DNA of 29,468 bases, from assembly GCA_002426575.1 (NCBI GenBank), contig DIRE01000042.1:21397-50864 (forward strand). The letters are read 5' to 3'. Numbering within the stretch: the stretch's first letter is position 1; the number at the start of each line of letters is the position of its first letter. The position numbers and the translations under genes were made by a program. The notes beneath the pieces were generated by a model. It was given only the letters and a program-made list of their open reading frames with translations, made no database searches and was not told the DNA's origin. Shown one piece after another: positions 1 through 7,668 of this stretch. The stretch comes from Clostridiaceae bacterium UBA5444. GTDB taxonomy: Bacteria > Bacillota > Clostridia > Clostridiales > Oxobacteraceae.

Positions 1-1
1 T

Positions 2-610
2 ATAAGATACCTTCTATCTTGCAACCTGGGAGAAGTTTTAACAATGTTTATTGCATCCTTAATAGGGCTTCCAATACCTCTTATGCCTATACAGATACTT
101 TGGGTTAATCTAGTTACAGATGGACTGCCTGCTATTGCACTTGGGGTTGATCCACCAGATAATGATATAATGTCAAGAGCTCCAAGAGGGAAAAACGAAA
201 GCATTTTTTCTCAAGGGTTAGGTATTAAAATTATAATAAGGGGTATTTTAATAGGAGTCTGCACACTTATTGTATTTACCTTTAATCTTAAATATTATAA
301 TGGCGATAATGTTCTATTAAGAGCAAGGACAATGGCATTTGCAACCCTTGTAATGTCACAGCTAATACATGTATTTGAATGTAGATCTGAAAGACATAGC
401 ATATTTGAAATAAAACTATTTAGCAACATGTATCTTGTTTTAGCGGTAATGGTTTCTATAATTATGTTATCAATAGTAATTTACATACCATATCTGCAGT
501 ATATATTTAAAACAGTGGCTCTAACTTTTGGTGATTGGATTGAAGTATTGTTTTTTTCAGGGGCCATATCATTAGTAGTGAGTCTAGAGAGGTATATTAA
601 GAAAAAATAG
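2..610 (+). CDS. P-type Ca2+-transporting ATPase, C-terminal part (5' end outside the window)
   Basis: The reading frame is open from the first bases of the window, so the N-terminal domains (actuator, phosphorylation and nucleotide-binding) and the first membrane helices lie upstream. About 203 residues are visible. They begin with a segment reading LLSCNLGEV, then a membrane hairpin containing WVNLVTDGLPA. In SERCA/PacL-type pumps the Asn and Asp of this M6 motif bind Ca2+, and the following PPDNDIM is also typical, so a Ca2+ (or Mn2+/Ca2+) efflux pump of the plasma membrane is the best call. The remaining residues form four hydrophobic segments matching the cation-ATPase C-terminal domain (M7-M10) and end with a basic tail. 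The gene converges on the - strand gene at 675-1091, with a shared hairpin between them. Ion specificity is inferred from the M6 motif only. Confidence 0.9.
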   Translation: MRYLLSCNLGEVLTMFIASLIGLPIPLMPIQILWVNLVTDGLPAIALGVDPPDNDIMSRAPRGKNESIFSQGLGIKIIIRGILIGVCTLIVFTFNLKYYNGDNVLLRARTMAFATLVMSQLIHVFECRSERHSIFEIKLFSNMYLVLAVMVSIIMLSIVIYIPYLQYIFKTVALTFGDWIEVLFFSGAISLVVSLERYIKKK

Positions 611-628
611 AATATATTATATAAAAAT

Positions 629-659
629 AAGGGAGATAAGCATAAAGCTATCTTCCTTA
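629..659. terminator. Bidirectional hairpin terminator between convergent genes
   Basis: AAGGGAGATAAGC and GCTATCTTCCTT can pair around the loop ATAAA, with one G-T pair and one bulged A. On the - strand the stem is followed by ATTTTTATA, so it terminates the 675-1091 gene well. On the + strand the trailing T stretch is weaker. Confidence 0.65.
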
Positions 660-674
660 TTTGCAAGTTGTGAT

Positions 675-1091
675 TTACTTCTTTTTGTTTTTCTTTTGCA
701 TTTGTTTTTGCTGCTTTTGTTTTTGTTCTTGCTTTAATTGTTCAACATCCATAATGCTCTTTCTAGTAGTAATGTTTTGAATGTTAAGTATTTGAACTGC
801 CTCACCCTTTTTATCTTTTAAACCTTGAATAACTATTAGATGACCGTTTTGAAGATTTATAATGTTATATTTTTTAAACCAAGTGTTCTTTTTAAAGTAA
901 CATCTGACAATATTTTTGCTTCTTTCGGGCTTTAATAGTATGTCTACCCTTAACTTATAAAAAATAAATAATATCCTTTTTGTAGTAATCTTAACACTAA
1001 CAATATTTCCCCTAAGGGCGATCATCCTATCTCCATATTTTTTAATATAAGCCTCTTGCATGGACGAATTCATTTTGTCCCTAAAACCCAT
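675..1091 (-). CDS. Hypothetical protein with basic, Gln/Lys-rich C-terminal tail
   Basis: I do not recognise a family. The protein is about 138 residues and strongly basic. The first 110 residues alternate short hydrophobic stretches with charged ones (for example ILFIFYKLRVDILL and NLQNGHLIVIQGL), which would suit a small beta-rich fold. The last 25 residues are almost only Lys, Gln and Glu, a disordered tail of the kind that can bind nucleic acid or ribosomes. No signal peptide or clear membrane helix is seen. Two in-frame ATGs exist, at 1097 and 1091. The AAAAGGGG ribosome site lies only 2 nt from the first but 8 nt from the second, so I chose 1091. The gene stands alone, facing away from the Mrp-like operon. 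Confidence 0.6.
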   Translation of the reverse strand: MGFRDKMNSSMQEAYIKKYGDRMIALRGNIVSVKITTKRILFIFYKLRVDILLKPERSKNIVRCYFKKNTWFKKYNIINLQNGHLIVIQGLKDKKGEAVQILNIQNITTRKSIMDVEQLKQEQKQKQQKQMQKKNKKK

Positions 1092-1185
1092 ATCCATAAC
1101 CCCTTTTCAAATAAAATATTGAATTATGCAACTACTCAATTGATTGATCCTCAACATAAGAAAGTAGTAATCAAACATATTTTTA

Positions 1186-1194
1186 ATTATACCA
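1186..1194 (-). promoter_or_regulatory. Extended -10 promoter for the - strand hypothetical gene
   Basis: Read on the - strand this is TGGTATAAT, a perfect extended -10 (TGn-TATAAT), about 90 nt before the start of the 675-1091 gene. No good -35 hexamer is visible, as is common for extended -10 promoters. Confidence 0.35.
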
Positions 1195-1347
1195 TAGTTT
1201 ATACTTATGAATACATAGGCTTTATGCTTTTATGCTTTATAATTATATTTATATTGTTTAATCGTAAAATGAGAAGATGAAGTATGTGGGTAGTATTGTA
1301 AGTATCGGTTAATTTATACATGATGGTAGATTTTAAAATAAAAATAA

Positions 1348-1356
1348 TGTTATAAT
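1348..1356 (+). promoter_or_regulatory. Extended -10 promoter for the Mrp-like operon
   Basis: TGTTATAAT is a perfect extended -10 element, 25 nt upstream of the first gene of the membrane operon (start 1382). The -35 region is poor. A ribosome site AGGAAG follows at about 1364-1369. Confidence 0.45.
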
Positions 1357-1381
1357 AAAAAACAGGAAGATATAAGCAAAT

Positions 1382-1726
1382 ATGGATACGGATATTGAAT
1401 TTTTAAATGGTGCATACCTAGTAAATCAAATAAAAATAGGGGGGTTGATTATTTTGGAGAGTATTAGGTTTGTTATTGCTATTATGACAGTTTTCTATAT
1501 AGTAATGTCTATGACAATTATGATAAAGGTCATGATGGTGCCAAGCCCATCTGATAGGGGTAGTGTTAATGCCATAAACTATATAATAATAATGACCACC
1601 ATAATTTCAGCATTAATAGGTGCATTGCTTGAAAAAGGAGTATATATGTGTATAGCAATTGCAATATTAATAGTTGGATTTTTAGGTACAACACTAATAT
1701 CTCGTTATTTGGAGGGGAAAAGATGA
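1382..1726 (+). CDS. MrpF/MnhF/MbhB-like membrane protein
   Basis: A 114-residue protein with three predicted membrane helices. The family signature is the cytoplasmic loop after helix 1, normally GPxxxDRvxAxn. Here it reads PSPSDRGSVNAINY, followed by two hydrophobic segments ending GFLGTTLISRYLE, which closely matches the MrpF C-terminus. In Mrp antiporters and membrane-bound hydrogenases MrpF is a small structural membrane subunit. The N-terminal 25 residues extend beyond the usual family start. A second possible start is the TTG at 1454 (LESIRF), preceded by AGGGGGG at 1438-1444, so the first segment may be untranslated. The stop overlaps the next start (ATGA), which suggests coupled translation. 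The role in this operon is unknown because the rest of the antiporter is missing. Confidence 0.75.
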   Translation: MDTDIEFLNGAYLVNQIKIGGLIILESIRFVIAIMTVFYIVMSMTIMIKVMMVPSPSDRGSVNAINYIIIMTTIISALIGALLEKGVYMCIAIAILIVGFLGTTLISRYLEGKR

Positions 1727-2043
1727 GCGCTTTAAAGTTTATTATTTATATATTGTTTGCTATAAGTGGCTTTTTTACGTTTATAGAAGTAGCAAGGCAT
1801 ATTGGGATGCCTAATATTTGCAGCAAAATTGGGACAAGCACTAATATTGAAATATTAAGTACATCCCCATTATTCATAGGGGTTTCACTTTACGGCTTTT
1901 TTATTTTAAAATCCCCTAACATTGGTGTTACATCATTGATAATAGGATTTATGGTGCTTTTAATATACTCTAAAGCTTCTAGAAGCCTACTTGCTTCTTT
2001 TATAGGAAGGTTTGGTACTTTTGCCGCAAGGAGGGATAAATAA
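1723..2043 (+). CDS. MrpG/MnhG/MbhC-like membrane protein (divergent)
   Basis: A 106-residue protein with three predicted membrane helices. The canonical MrpG motif (GllRlpDfytRlHa followed by tlG) is still traceable as ARHIGMPNICSKIGTSTN, but the conserved Asp, Arg and His are replaced. The C-terminal segment of the form LLIYSKASRSLLASFIGR corresponds to the family's P-hashliaraa end. I placed the start at ATG 1723 because GGAGGGG lies 6 nt upstream and the ATG overlaps the previous stop; a longer reading frame begins at 1648 inside mrpF but lacks a ribosome site. It is probably a structural partner of the neighbouring small membrane subunits. The family assignment is moderately sure. Confidence 0.65.
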   Translation: MSALKFIIYILFAISGFFTFIEVARHIGMPNICSKIGTSTNIEILSTSPLFIGVSLYGFFILKSPNIGVTSLIIGFMVLLIYSKASRSLLASFIGRFGTFAARRDK

Positions 2044-2044
2044 A

Positions 2045-2302
2045 ATGAGGGTATTTAATATAATAAACATACTTTTAATGATGGCAATTGTAATATGCGC
2101 ACTCTTTACTGTTACAGCAAAAGATAAATACAAGGCAATAACAAGTGTAATTATAATGAACCTATTTTTAATATTAAAGTTTTTATTGTTAGATGCACCA
2201 GGTGCTGCAGTTGCTTTGGTTATAGGCGGAGGGATCTATATATTATTGCTTTTCTTAAACCCATTAGGCTTAAATAGAGTTAAAGGGGGCGCAAGTAAAT
2301 GA
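2045..2302 (+). CDS. MbhD/MrpB-type DUF4040 membrane protein
   Basis: An 85-residue protein with three predicted hydrophobic helices. The pattern is ALFTVTAKDKYKAI, then LFLILKFLLLDAPGAAVALV, then GGGIYILLLFLNP. This parallels the DUF4040/MbhD domain (also the C-terminal part of MrpA), where the middle reads LLxAPDVALTEAAVGAG. The Asp of APDVA and the Thr-Glu of LTEA are replaced here (APGAAVALVIGG). That acidic pair is thought to belong to the ion path, so its loss is notable. The start at 2045 follows AAGGAGGG at 2028-2035; an upstream TTG at 2012 overlaps the previous gene and was not used. One base separates this gene from the previous stop, and its own stop overlaps the next start. Confidence 0.65.
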   Translation: MRVFNIINILLMMAIVICALFTVTAKDKYKAITSVIIMNLFLILKFLLLDAPGAAVALVIGGGIYILLLFLNPLGLNRVKGGASK

Positions 2303-2553
2303 AAAGATTTGCTACAATACTATTTCTATCAATAATGGCAGTGGTTTTATTTTATACAAGCTATACATTATACATATCTAATACAATGAATGGAGCAATG
2401 GAAAGTATTGGTGATACTAGTCTATTATCTATGTTTTTCTCAAAATCAAGTATAGGTCATACCATAATATTGATTGCAGCAATATGTATATCTTTTATAG
2501 TGGCTTTTTATATACTTAACCTAAGTAAGAATAGAAGGGGGGGCCTTAAATGA
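2299..2553 (+). CDS. MbhE-like small membrane protein
   Basis: An 84-residue protein with one helix at about 5-27, an outward segment (30-48) and a second helix at about 54-75, ending in a basic tail. Length, topology and gene position match MbhE (and the end of MrpA) in archaeal membrane-bound hydrogenase operons, which also begin MKR and have a loop between two helices. The MbhE loop motifs (NxVTaVLxdyRxyDTlGE) are not recognisable here, so the call rests mainly on order and topology. ATGA overlaps link it to the genes on both sides. It could equally be an unrelated small membrane subunit. Confidence 0.45.
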   Translation: MKRFATILFLSIMAVVLFYTSYTLYISNTMNGAMESIGDTSLLSMFFSKSSIGHTIILIAAICISFIVAFYILNLSKNRRGGLK

Positions 2554-4199
2554 TTGTGGATTATATTGGAGCCTCTATTTTAATAATACTTGGCATTTAT
2601 ATTATGATTATGAATAAGGATACTATAAAGATAATACTTGGACTTATTATAATGGGCAGTGGGGTTAACCTATTTTTAATATCCATAGGACTTTACGATC
2701 CTATAAGTTTTAGTAACAAACTTAAGGTAAGTGATACCCTAGTTTTAAATAAAACAATTGAATACATGGTTGTAGTATCAATTATAATAACTGTATGTGC
2801 AGTTATTATAGCATTATCTGAATCGCTGGCAATTAAAAGGGGCTTTGGAAAGTTTAAAAATTCATATAAGTATATTGTAGTGGGGTTATTTGCTGTATAT
2901 ATTATCCTTCTTGCAACAGGATTAATATATGCCGAGGCCATATCATCTGAAAGCATTACATTAAACTTGAATACGATTAATTCTTATATAACCCCAAATG
3001 GCCTTTCTACTTTATCTATATTTGCTTTTGGGCTTTTTGTAGTTGGGTTTGGTACTATAGTATATTTATTTTCTAATGATTTATGGAGTTTTAAGTGGAA
3101 AAGGAATATATATGGATATATAAATTTAGTTGTTTTAATTATAATGACAGTACTTGGTATATATGGGATGTATAAGATATCATTTGCCATGTACAATATA
3201 TCTTCCTATTTACCTATAAAATATTTATTTATATATTGGGGATGTATAACAATAATTTATTCCATTATAATGGTTATCCTAAATTGGGCATCAGATAAAA
3301 GGTTAGAAGGAGTACTTAAGTATCTTTCTATTTCTCAAATAGGATTAACAATAATAGGATTTGGTATTGCTTCTTATGAAAGTGTCTATGGGTCAATATA
3401 CAATGCAATATCCATTATTCCATCTATAATGCTTATTTTTATATGCATTAGCTCTTTTTATAATAGTGCAAAGAATGCAGGGCTTAGAGATATTTATGGT
3501 ATAGGAAAGAAGATGCCTTATACAACGCTTATGTTTGCTTCAGCTTTGCTTTCTATATCAGGTATACCGCCTTTTGGCCAGTTTGAAAGTAGGTATATTA
3601 TATACAATTCTGCATTAAAGTATGGGCATACATTTATATCAATAATAATAGTTATATCAAGTATTATTACTTTTGCATTATCCTTAAATGCAATTTATAA
3701 TATATTATTTAAAAATCCAAAGAATAAAAATATAGATAATATAAAGGAAGCTAATGTATATGAGCTTTCCGCCATGGGCATTTTAACTGTACTATCAATA
3801 TTACTTGGGGTTTTCCCAAAACAGTTAAATAGATTTATGCCTCAGATTATAAAAAATGAATGGCTTTCAGGGATTACATTATCAGCCATTGGGTATAATT
3901 CTAATAACTTTGGTATACTACTTATGGTACTAATAATTGGTATTATAGTATTTATATTGCTTAATCCAGAAATAGGTGAAAATATTAGTGTTAGTGATAT
4001 AAAAAACTCTTTCTTGAATAATTGCGCTAAGTTTTATTTAACTATATGTAAATTGAATATCCCATCAAAAATAAAAAAGCCACTTAATAGATGTGACAAA
4101 TTAATGAAAGACCGTAGGGCTCTTCAGATAAGCGATTATATATTATGGGCTATAGGGGTGTTTGGTTTTATTTCAGTATATTTGATGTTTACTATTTAA
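2550..4199 (+). CDS. MrpC-MrpD-like fusion membrane protein, degenerate antiporter subunit
   Basis: 549 residues. Residues 1-95 look like MrpC/NuoK: two helices with GIYIMIMNKDTIKIILGLII, then a third with LVLNKTIEYMVVVSII, parallel to the family's ALVLTAIVI. Residues about 105-550 resemble the second half of MrpD/NuoN: ASDKRLEGVLKYLSISQIG (249-265) corresponds to DLKRlLAYSSIsQiG, and KMPYTTLMFASALLSISGIP (321-340) followed by PFGQFESR to the GIPPfsGFxSK segment. The usual HxxxKaLLF of the proton-carrying helix is replaced by NAISIIPSIMLIF (285-297). No counterpart of the first five-helix unit with its essential Glu is visible. A soluble segment at about 474-527 precedes the last helix. This is probably the largest subunit of the complex made by this operon; proton pumping is doubtful. 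Confidence 0.7.
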   Translation: MIVDYIGASILIILGIYIMIMNKDTIKIILGLIIMGSGVNLFLISIGLYDPISFSNKLKVSDTLVLNKTIEYMVVVSIIITVCAVIIALSESLAIKRGFGKFKNSYKYIVVGLFAVYIILLATGLIYAEAISSESITLNLNTINSYITPNGLSTLSIFAFGLFVVGFGTIVYLFSNDLWSFKWKRNIYGYINLVVLIIMTVLGIYGMYKISFAMYNISSYLPIKYLFIYWGCITIIYSIIMVILNWASDKRLEGVLKYLSISQIGLTIIGFGIASYESVYGSIYNAISIIPSIMLIFICISSFYNSAKNAGLRDIYGIGKKMPYTTLMFASALLSISGIPPFGQFESRYIIYNSALKYGHTFISIIIVISSIITFALSLNAIYNILFKNPKNKNIDNIKEANVYELSAMGILTVLSILLGVFPKQLNRFMPQIIKNEWLSGITLSAIGYNSNNFGILLMVLIIGIIVFILLNPEIGENISVSDIKNSFLNNCAKFYLTICKLNIPSKIKKPLNRCDKLMKDRRALQISDYILWAIGVFGFISVYLMFTI

Positions 4200-4244
4200 T
4201 GGTTAAGACTAATATATTTAATTAAAGCATGAGGAGGGAAATGC

Positions 4245-4907
4245 ATGAATAAAAGGCAATTAGCAGGATTAATAGACCATACCATTTTAAAGCCTGAAGC
4301 ATCAATGAATGAGGTAAAAAGGGTATGCCTTGAAGCATTAAAATATGGATTTGCATCTGTTTGTATAAATCCTTGTTATGTTAAATATGCAGCAGATATT
4401 CTAAAAGACAGTAATGTTAAGGTTTGTACTGTTATAGGTTTCCCATTAGGAGCAAACACCACAAAGGTAAAGGCATTTGAGGCCTTAAATGCAATCGAAG
4501 ATGGTGCAGAGGAAATTGATATGGTAATAAATGTTGGTGCTTTAAAAAATAAAGATTATGAATATGTATATAATGACATAAAAGCAGTAGTGGACGCTGC
4601 AAAAGATAATGCACTAGTAAAGGTAATTATAGAGGCATGCCTTTTAACTGATGATGAAAAGATTATGACATGCAATTTAAGCAAGAACGCGGGAACTGAT
4701 TTTGTAAAAACATCAACAGGGTTTAGCAGTGGCGGAGCCAAACCTTGCGATATAAAGCTAATGAGAGAAACTGTGGGAGATAAAATGGGGGTTAAGGCAT
4801 CAGGGGGAGTAAGGACATATGCTGATGCTAAAGAGATGATTGAAAGTGGAGCATCAAGAATTGGTGCTAGTTCATCTATAAAAATAATAGAAGAATGTGA
4901 AGAATAA
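4245..4907 (+). CDS. deoC: Deoxyribose-phosphate aldolase
   Basis: A cytoplasmic class I aldolase that splits 2-deoxy-D-ribose 5-phosphate into glyceraldehyde 3-phosphate and acetaldehyde in deoxynucleoside salvage. 220 residues, full length for the bacterial family. The start region has IDHTILKP, and VIGFPLG with EIDMVINVGAL (Asp92) follows. The Schiff-base lysine is Lys155 in DFVKTSTGF, and Lys184 in VKASGGVR completes the catalytic set. GAGGAGGG lies 6 nt before the ATG. The gene follows the Mrp-like operon by 45 nt with no visible terminator, so read-through is possible. It ends in a strong terminator. No other deo genes are nearby. Confidence 0.97.
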   Translation: MNKRQLAGLIDHTILKPEASMNEVKRVCLEALKYGFASVCINPCYVKYAADILKDSNVKVCTVIGFPLGANTTKVKAFEALNAIEDGAEEIDMVINVGALKNKDYEYVYNDIKAVVDAAKDNALVKVIIEACLLTDDEKIMTCNLSKNAGTDFVKTSTGFSSGGAKPCDIKLMRETVGDKMGVKASGGVRTYADAKEMIESGASRIGASSSIKIIEECEE

Positions 4908-4909
4908 TT

Positions 4910-4947
4910 AAAAAAGTAGGATTTCGAACCGAAATCCTGCTTTTTTA
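4910..4947 (+). terminator. Rho-independent terminator after deoC
   Basis: AAAAAGTAGGATTTCG and CGAAATCCTGCTTTTT pair across the loop AAC, with one G-T pair, followed by a run of T. The A-rich 5' side makes it symmetric. Confidence 0.9.
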
Positions 4948-4965
4948 ATTATAGGAGGGTTCTCT

Positions 4966-5029
4966 ATATTGACACCTATTGAATATTATATATAAAGATT
5001 TGGAAAAGGATTAAAAGAGGTGTCTATAT
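4966..5029 (+). promoter_or_regulatory. Promoter of the Lon-type protease gene inside an inverted repeat
   Basis: TTGACA (4969-4974), a 16-nt spacer and TATAAA (4991-4996) form a good sigma-A promoter 32 nt before the ATG. Two 15-nt arms, ATATTGACACCTATT (4966-4980) and AAGAGGTGTCTATAT (5015-5029), are reverse complements at 13 of 15 positions. The first covers the -35 box; the second covers the ribosome site and start codon. This could be a pair of operator half-sites. Confidence 0.55.
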
Positions 5030-7412
5030 GAAATATAAATTTGAGGTACCCTATGAAGATTTATTGTGTGATAATTATAATCGCAGTGTAATAAAGTTTA
5101 ACACCACTGAAGATATAGAAGGGGACAGCAGCATTATAGGTCAAGAAAGAGCAGAAAGTGCAATGGAATTTGGAATTAGTATAAAAGAGCAAAGATATAA
5201 TATCTATGTAGCAGGTACAAGCGGTATTGGAAAAAGAAATTATATCAAAAAAGTATTAGAATCTAAAGCTAAAAGTGATCCTGTACCAGATGATTGGTGT
5301 TTTGTATATAATTTTGATAATGAATATGAACCCATAGCTTTAAATTTTAGGGCTGGAAGGGGAAGAGTATTTAAAAATGATATGGAAAACGTACTAGAAG
5401 AAGTAATAGATAAAATTCCATATTATTTTGAAAGCTATGAATATGATAAACAGAAAAATGAAATACTTGGGGAATACCATGATATTAAAAACAAGCTTTT
5501 AGATGAGTTAGCCCAAGATGCAAAATCTTTAGATATACAGCTTAAAAATAGTGAAACAGGTTATCTATTTATTCCTATAATAGATGATAAACCAATGAGC
5601 GAAGAAGAATATAATAATCTTGAAAAGGAAGAAAAGGATATTATATTAGACAAGATAGCTAAGATTAGAATAAAAGCAATGAGTATTATAAGAGAATTAA
5701 AATTTGCAGAAAAGGCTGCTGATAAAAAAATAGAAATGCTTGATAGGGAAACAGGATTATATGGGCTTAATGATATATTTTCGAATTTATTATTAAAGTA
5801 TTCTACGGAAAGCAAGGTTATAGAGTATATTCAATCTGTAAAAGAAGATATATTAAAATATATTGAAAAGTTTTTAGATGATTTAGATGAAATTTCAGAT
5901 ACAAAAAAGGAAAACAGCATACTATCTAGATATAAAGTAAACCTGTTAGTTGATAATGGGGATTTAAAAGGATCACCAATTATATTTGACTATAACCCAA
6001 CCTATACTAACCTTATTGGAAGTGTAGAATATGAAAGCAAGCTTGGAACCTTATCAACTGATTTTTTAAAAATCAAAGCTGGTTCAATAATAAAGGCAAA
6101 TGGAGGATATTTAATTTTATATATTGAGGATGTTATAAAAAACTACAAATCATGGGAAAGTATAAAAAGTGTAATAAAAAGTGGAGTATTAAGCATTGAG
6201 AGCATGAGAAACCAGCTAGATCTTTTAACTATAACCTCTCTAAAACCAAGTCCCATACCTGTAAATTTAAAAATAATACTAATAGGCAGTGAATATATTT
6301 ATAGAGTATTATATGAACATGATAACGAGTTTAAGTATTTATTTAAGGTAAAAGTTGATTTCGATAGTGAGATTGAGAAAAATGATGCTAATGTTTATAA
6401 GTTGGCAGAATGTATAAGCAACCATTGCAGGGAAAACAAAATTAGGCATGTAGATAGATCTGGAGTATCTACAATTATTGAGTATAGCTCAAAAATTGCA
6501 GGAAGCAGAAAAAAGCTATCATCTAATTTAGATGGTATAACTGATATAATAAACGAATCTAATATATGGGCTGATATACAAAAAAGTAAATATATAAGCA
6601 GTGAGCATATAAAAAAGGCTATTAGAGAGAATAAAAAAAGAAATAGCCTTATAGAAGATAAATTTCTAGAAGTATACGAGAATAAAAGGCTTATGATTGA
6701 TACACAAGGAGAAGCTGTAGGACAGATAAACGGACTCTCAGTAATAGAGGTTGGGGGACACAGGTTCGGAAGACCATGCAGGATTACTGCATCAACCTAT
6801 ATGGGTAAACAAGGAATAGTTAATATTGAAAGAGAGGCTAGATTAAGTGGAAGCATACATGACAAAGGGGTATTTATAATAGGAGGTTTTCTAGGTGCTA
6901 GATATGCATCAAAAATTCCTCTATCCATGTCTGGCCATATATGCTTTGAACAAAGTTATGGATCAATTGATGGGGATAGTGCATCTGCAGCAGAGCTTCT
7001 AGCGCTTTTATCCAGCATATCTGGTACAAAGATGAAGCAGTCTATTGCAGTAACAGGTTCTATAAATCAAAAAGGCGATATTCAACCTGTAGGCGGAATT
7101 AACGAGAAAATAGAAGGCTTTTATAAAGTATGCTCCATGTTCGGATTAAGCAAAAAACAAGGTGTAATAATACCTTACAGTAATTTAGACGATATTATAC
7201 TAGATGATGATATATTAAAGGATATTAAAAAGGGTATATTTCATCTATACGCCATTAAAAATATAGATGAAGGCATAGAAATACTAACTAATCTAAAACC
7301 AGGCATTAGGGGAGAAGATGGAGAGTTTGAATATAACACATTTAATTATTTTGTAGATAAAGGGCTTAAAGATTTTATAAAAAACTATAGAGAGCTTGAT
7401 AAAAAAGATTAA
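5028..7412 (+). CDS. Lon-family AAA+ ATP-dependent protease (LonB/YcbZ type, AAA_32 + Lon protease domain)
   Basis: 794 residues. The N-terminal AAA_32 part has a P-loop-like GTSGIGKRN at 63-71, where Arg replaces the usual Ser/Thr after the Lys. It is followed by a long charged helical insertion (about 140-300). The conserved ANGGYLILYIEDVI replaces a normal Walker B and is typical of this subfamily. The C-terminal Lon protease domain (about 555-780) has catalytic Ser651 in DGDSASAAE and Lys694 in GGINEKIEGF; the 43-residue spacing equals that of Escherichia coli Lon (Ser679/Lys722). There is no Lon N-terminal substrate domain and no membrane helix. It is presumably a cytoplasmic quality-control protease; substrates are unknown. 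Monocistronic, with its own promoter and terminator. Confidence 0.9.
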   Translation: MKYKFEVPYEDLLCDNYNRSVIKFNTTEDIEGDSSIIGQERAESAMEFGISIKEQRYNIYVAGTSGIGKRNYIKKVLESKAKSDPVPDDWCFVYNFDNEYEPIALNFRAGRGRVFKNDMENVLEEVIDKIPYYFESYEYDKQKNEILGEYHDIKNKLLDELAQDAKSLDIQLKNSETGYLFIPIIDDKPMSEEEYNNLEKEEKDIILDKIAKIRIKAMSIIRELKFAEKAADKKIEMLDRETGLYGLNDIFSNLLLKYSTESKVIEYIQSVKEDILKYIEKFLDDLDEISDTKKENSILSRYKVNLLVDNGDLKGSPIIFDYNPTYTNLIGSVEYESKLGTLSTDFLKIKAGSIIKANGGYLILYIEDVIKNYKSWESIKSVIKSGVLSIESMRNQLDLLTITSLKPSPIPVNLKIILIGSEYIYRVLYEHDNEFKYLFKVKVDFDSEIEKNDANVYKLAECISNHCRENKIRHVDRSGVSTIIEYSSKIAGSRKKLSSNLDGITDIINESNIWADIQKSKYISSEHIKKAIRENKKRNSLIEDKFLEVYENKRLMIDTQGEAVGQINGLSVIEVGGHRFGRPCRITASTYMGKQGIVNIEREARLSGSIHDKGVFIIGGFLGARYASKIPLSMSGHICFEQSYGSIDGDSASAAELLALLSSISGTKMKQSIAVTGSINQKGDIQPVGGINEKIEGFYKVCSMFGLSKKQGVIIPYSNLDDIILDDDILKDIKKGIFHLYAIKNIDEGIEILTNLKPGIRGEDGEFEYNTFNYFVDKGLKDFIKNYRELDKKD

Positions 7413-7443
7413 AAATGGTGAGGCAAGTCTTCACCATTTTTAT
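7411..7443 (+). terminator. Terminator after the Lon-type protease gene
   Basis: AAAAATGGTGA (7411-7421) and TCACCATTTTT (7431-7441) pair perfectly over a 9-nt loop; the stem begins right at the stop codon. The 226 bp from here to the next gene contain no convincing gene or promoter. Confidence 0.88.
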
Positions 7444-7668
7444 ATGTGCGCTCGGAAGGGGCGCAGTCTAATCCACAGCAATATGTGTAGTACAGCCATA
7501 TATGTTACATTATGCCATACTTGCTGTAAATAAAGCCATTTCATAATTATATGATATATATTATATTTAATATATTAACAATTTTATCGTCTATCGTGCC
7601 ACATAGAGGAATACTCTTTTAATGGAAACAAAGGTAGCATAGAGGTTATTTCATTGGGAGGCGTTTAA

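Noticed and set aside
1056..1280. A + strand frame of 74 codons with a hydrophobic end
   Set aside because: It begins inside the opposite-strand gene, has no ribosome site and covers the putative - strand promoter.
4966..5029. RNA switch hiding the Lon-type ribosome site
   Set aside because: The left arm lies upstream of the expected transcription start, so the hairpin would not form in the main transcript; a DNA operator is more likely.
7475..7527. Inverted repeat ACAGCAA/TTGCTGT, considered as an insertion-sequence end or hairpin
   Set aside because: Only 7 bp with a long loop, no second copy near 10.5 kb, and no transposase nearby.
7551..7622. A 23-codon frame before the ABC genes, considered as an export peptide precursor
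   Set aside because: No ribosome site, no leader-like features, hydrophobic AT-rich composition expected by chance.
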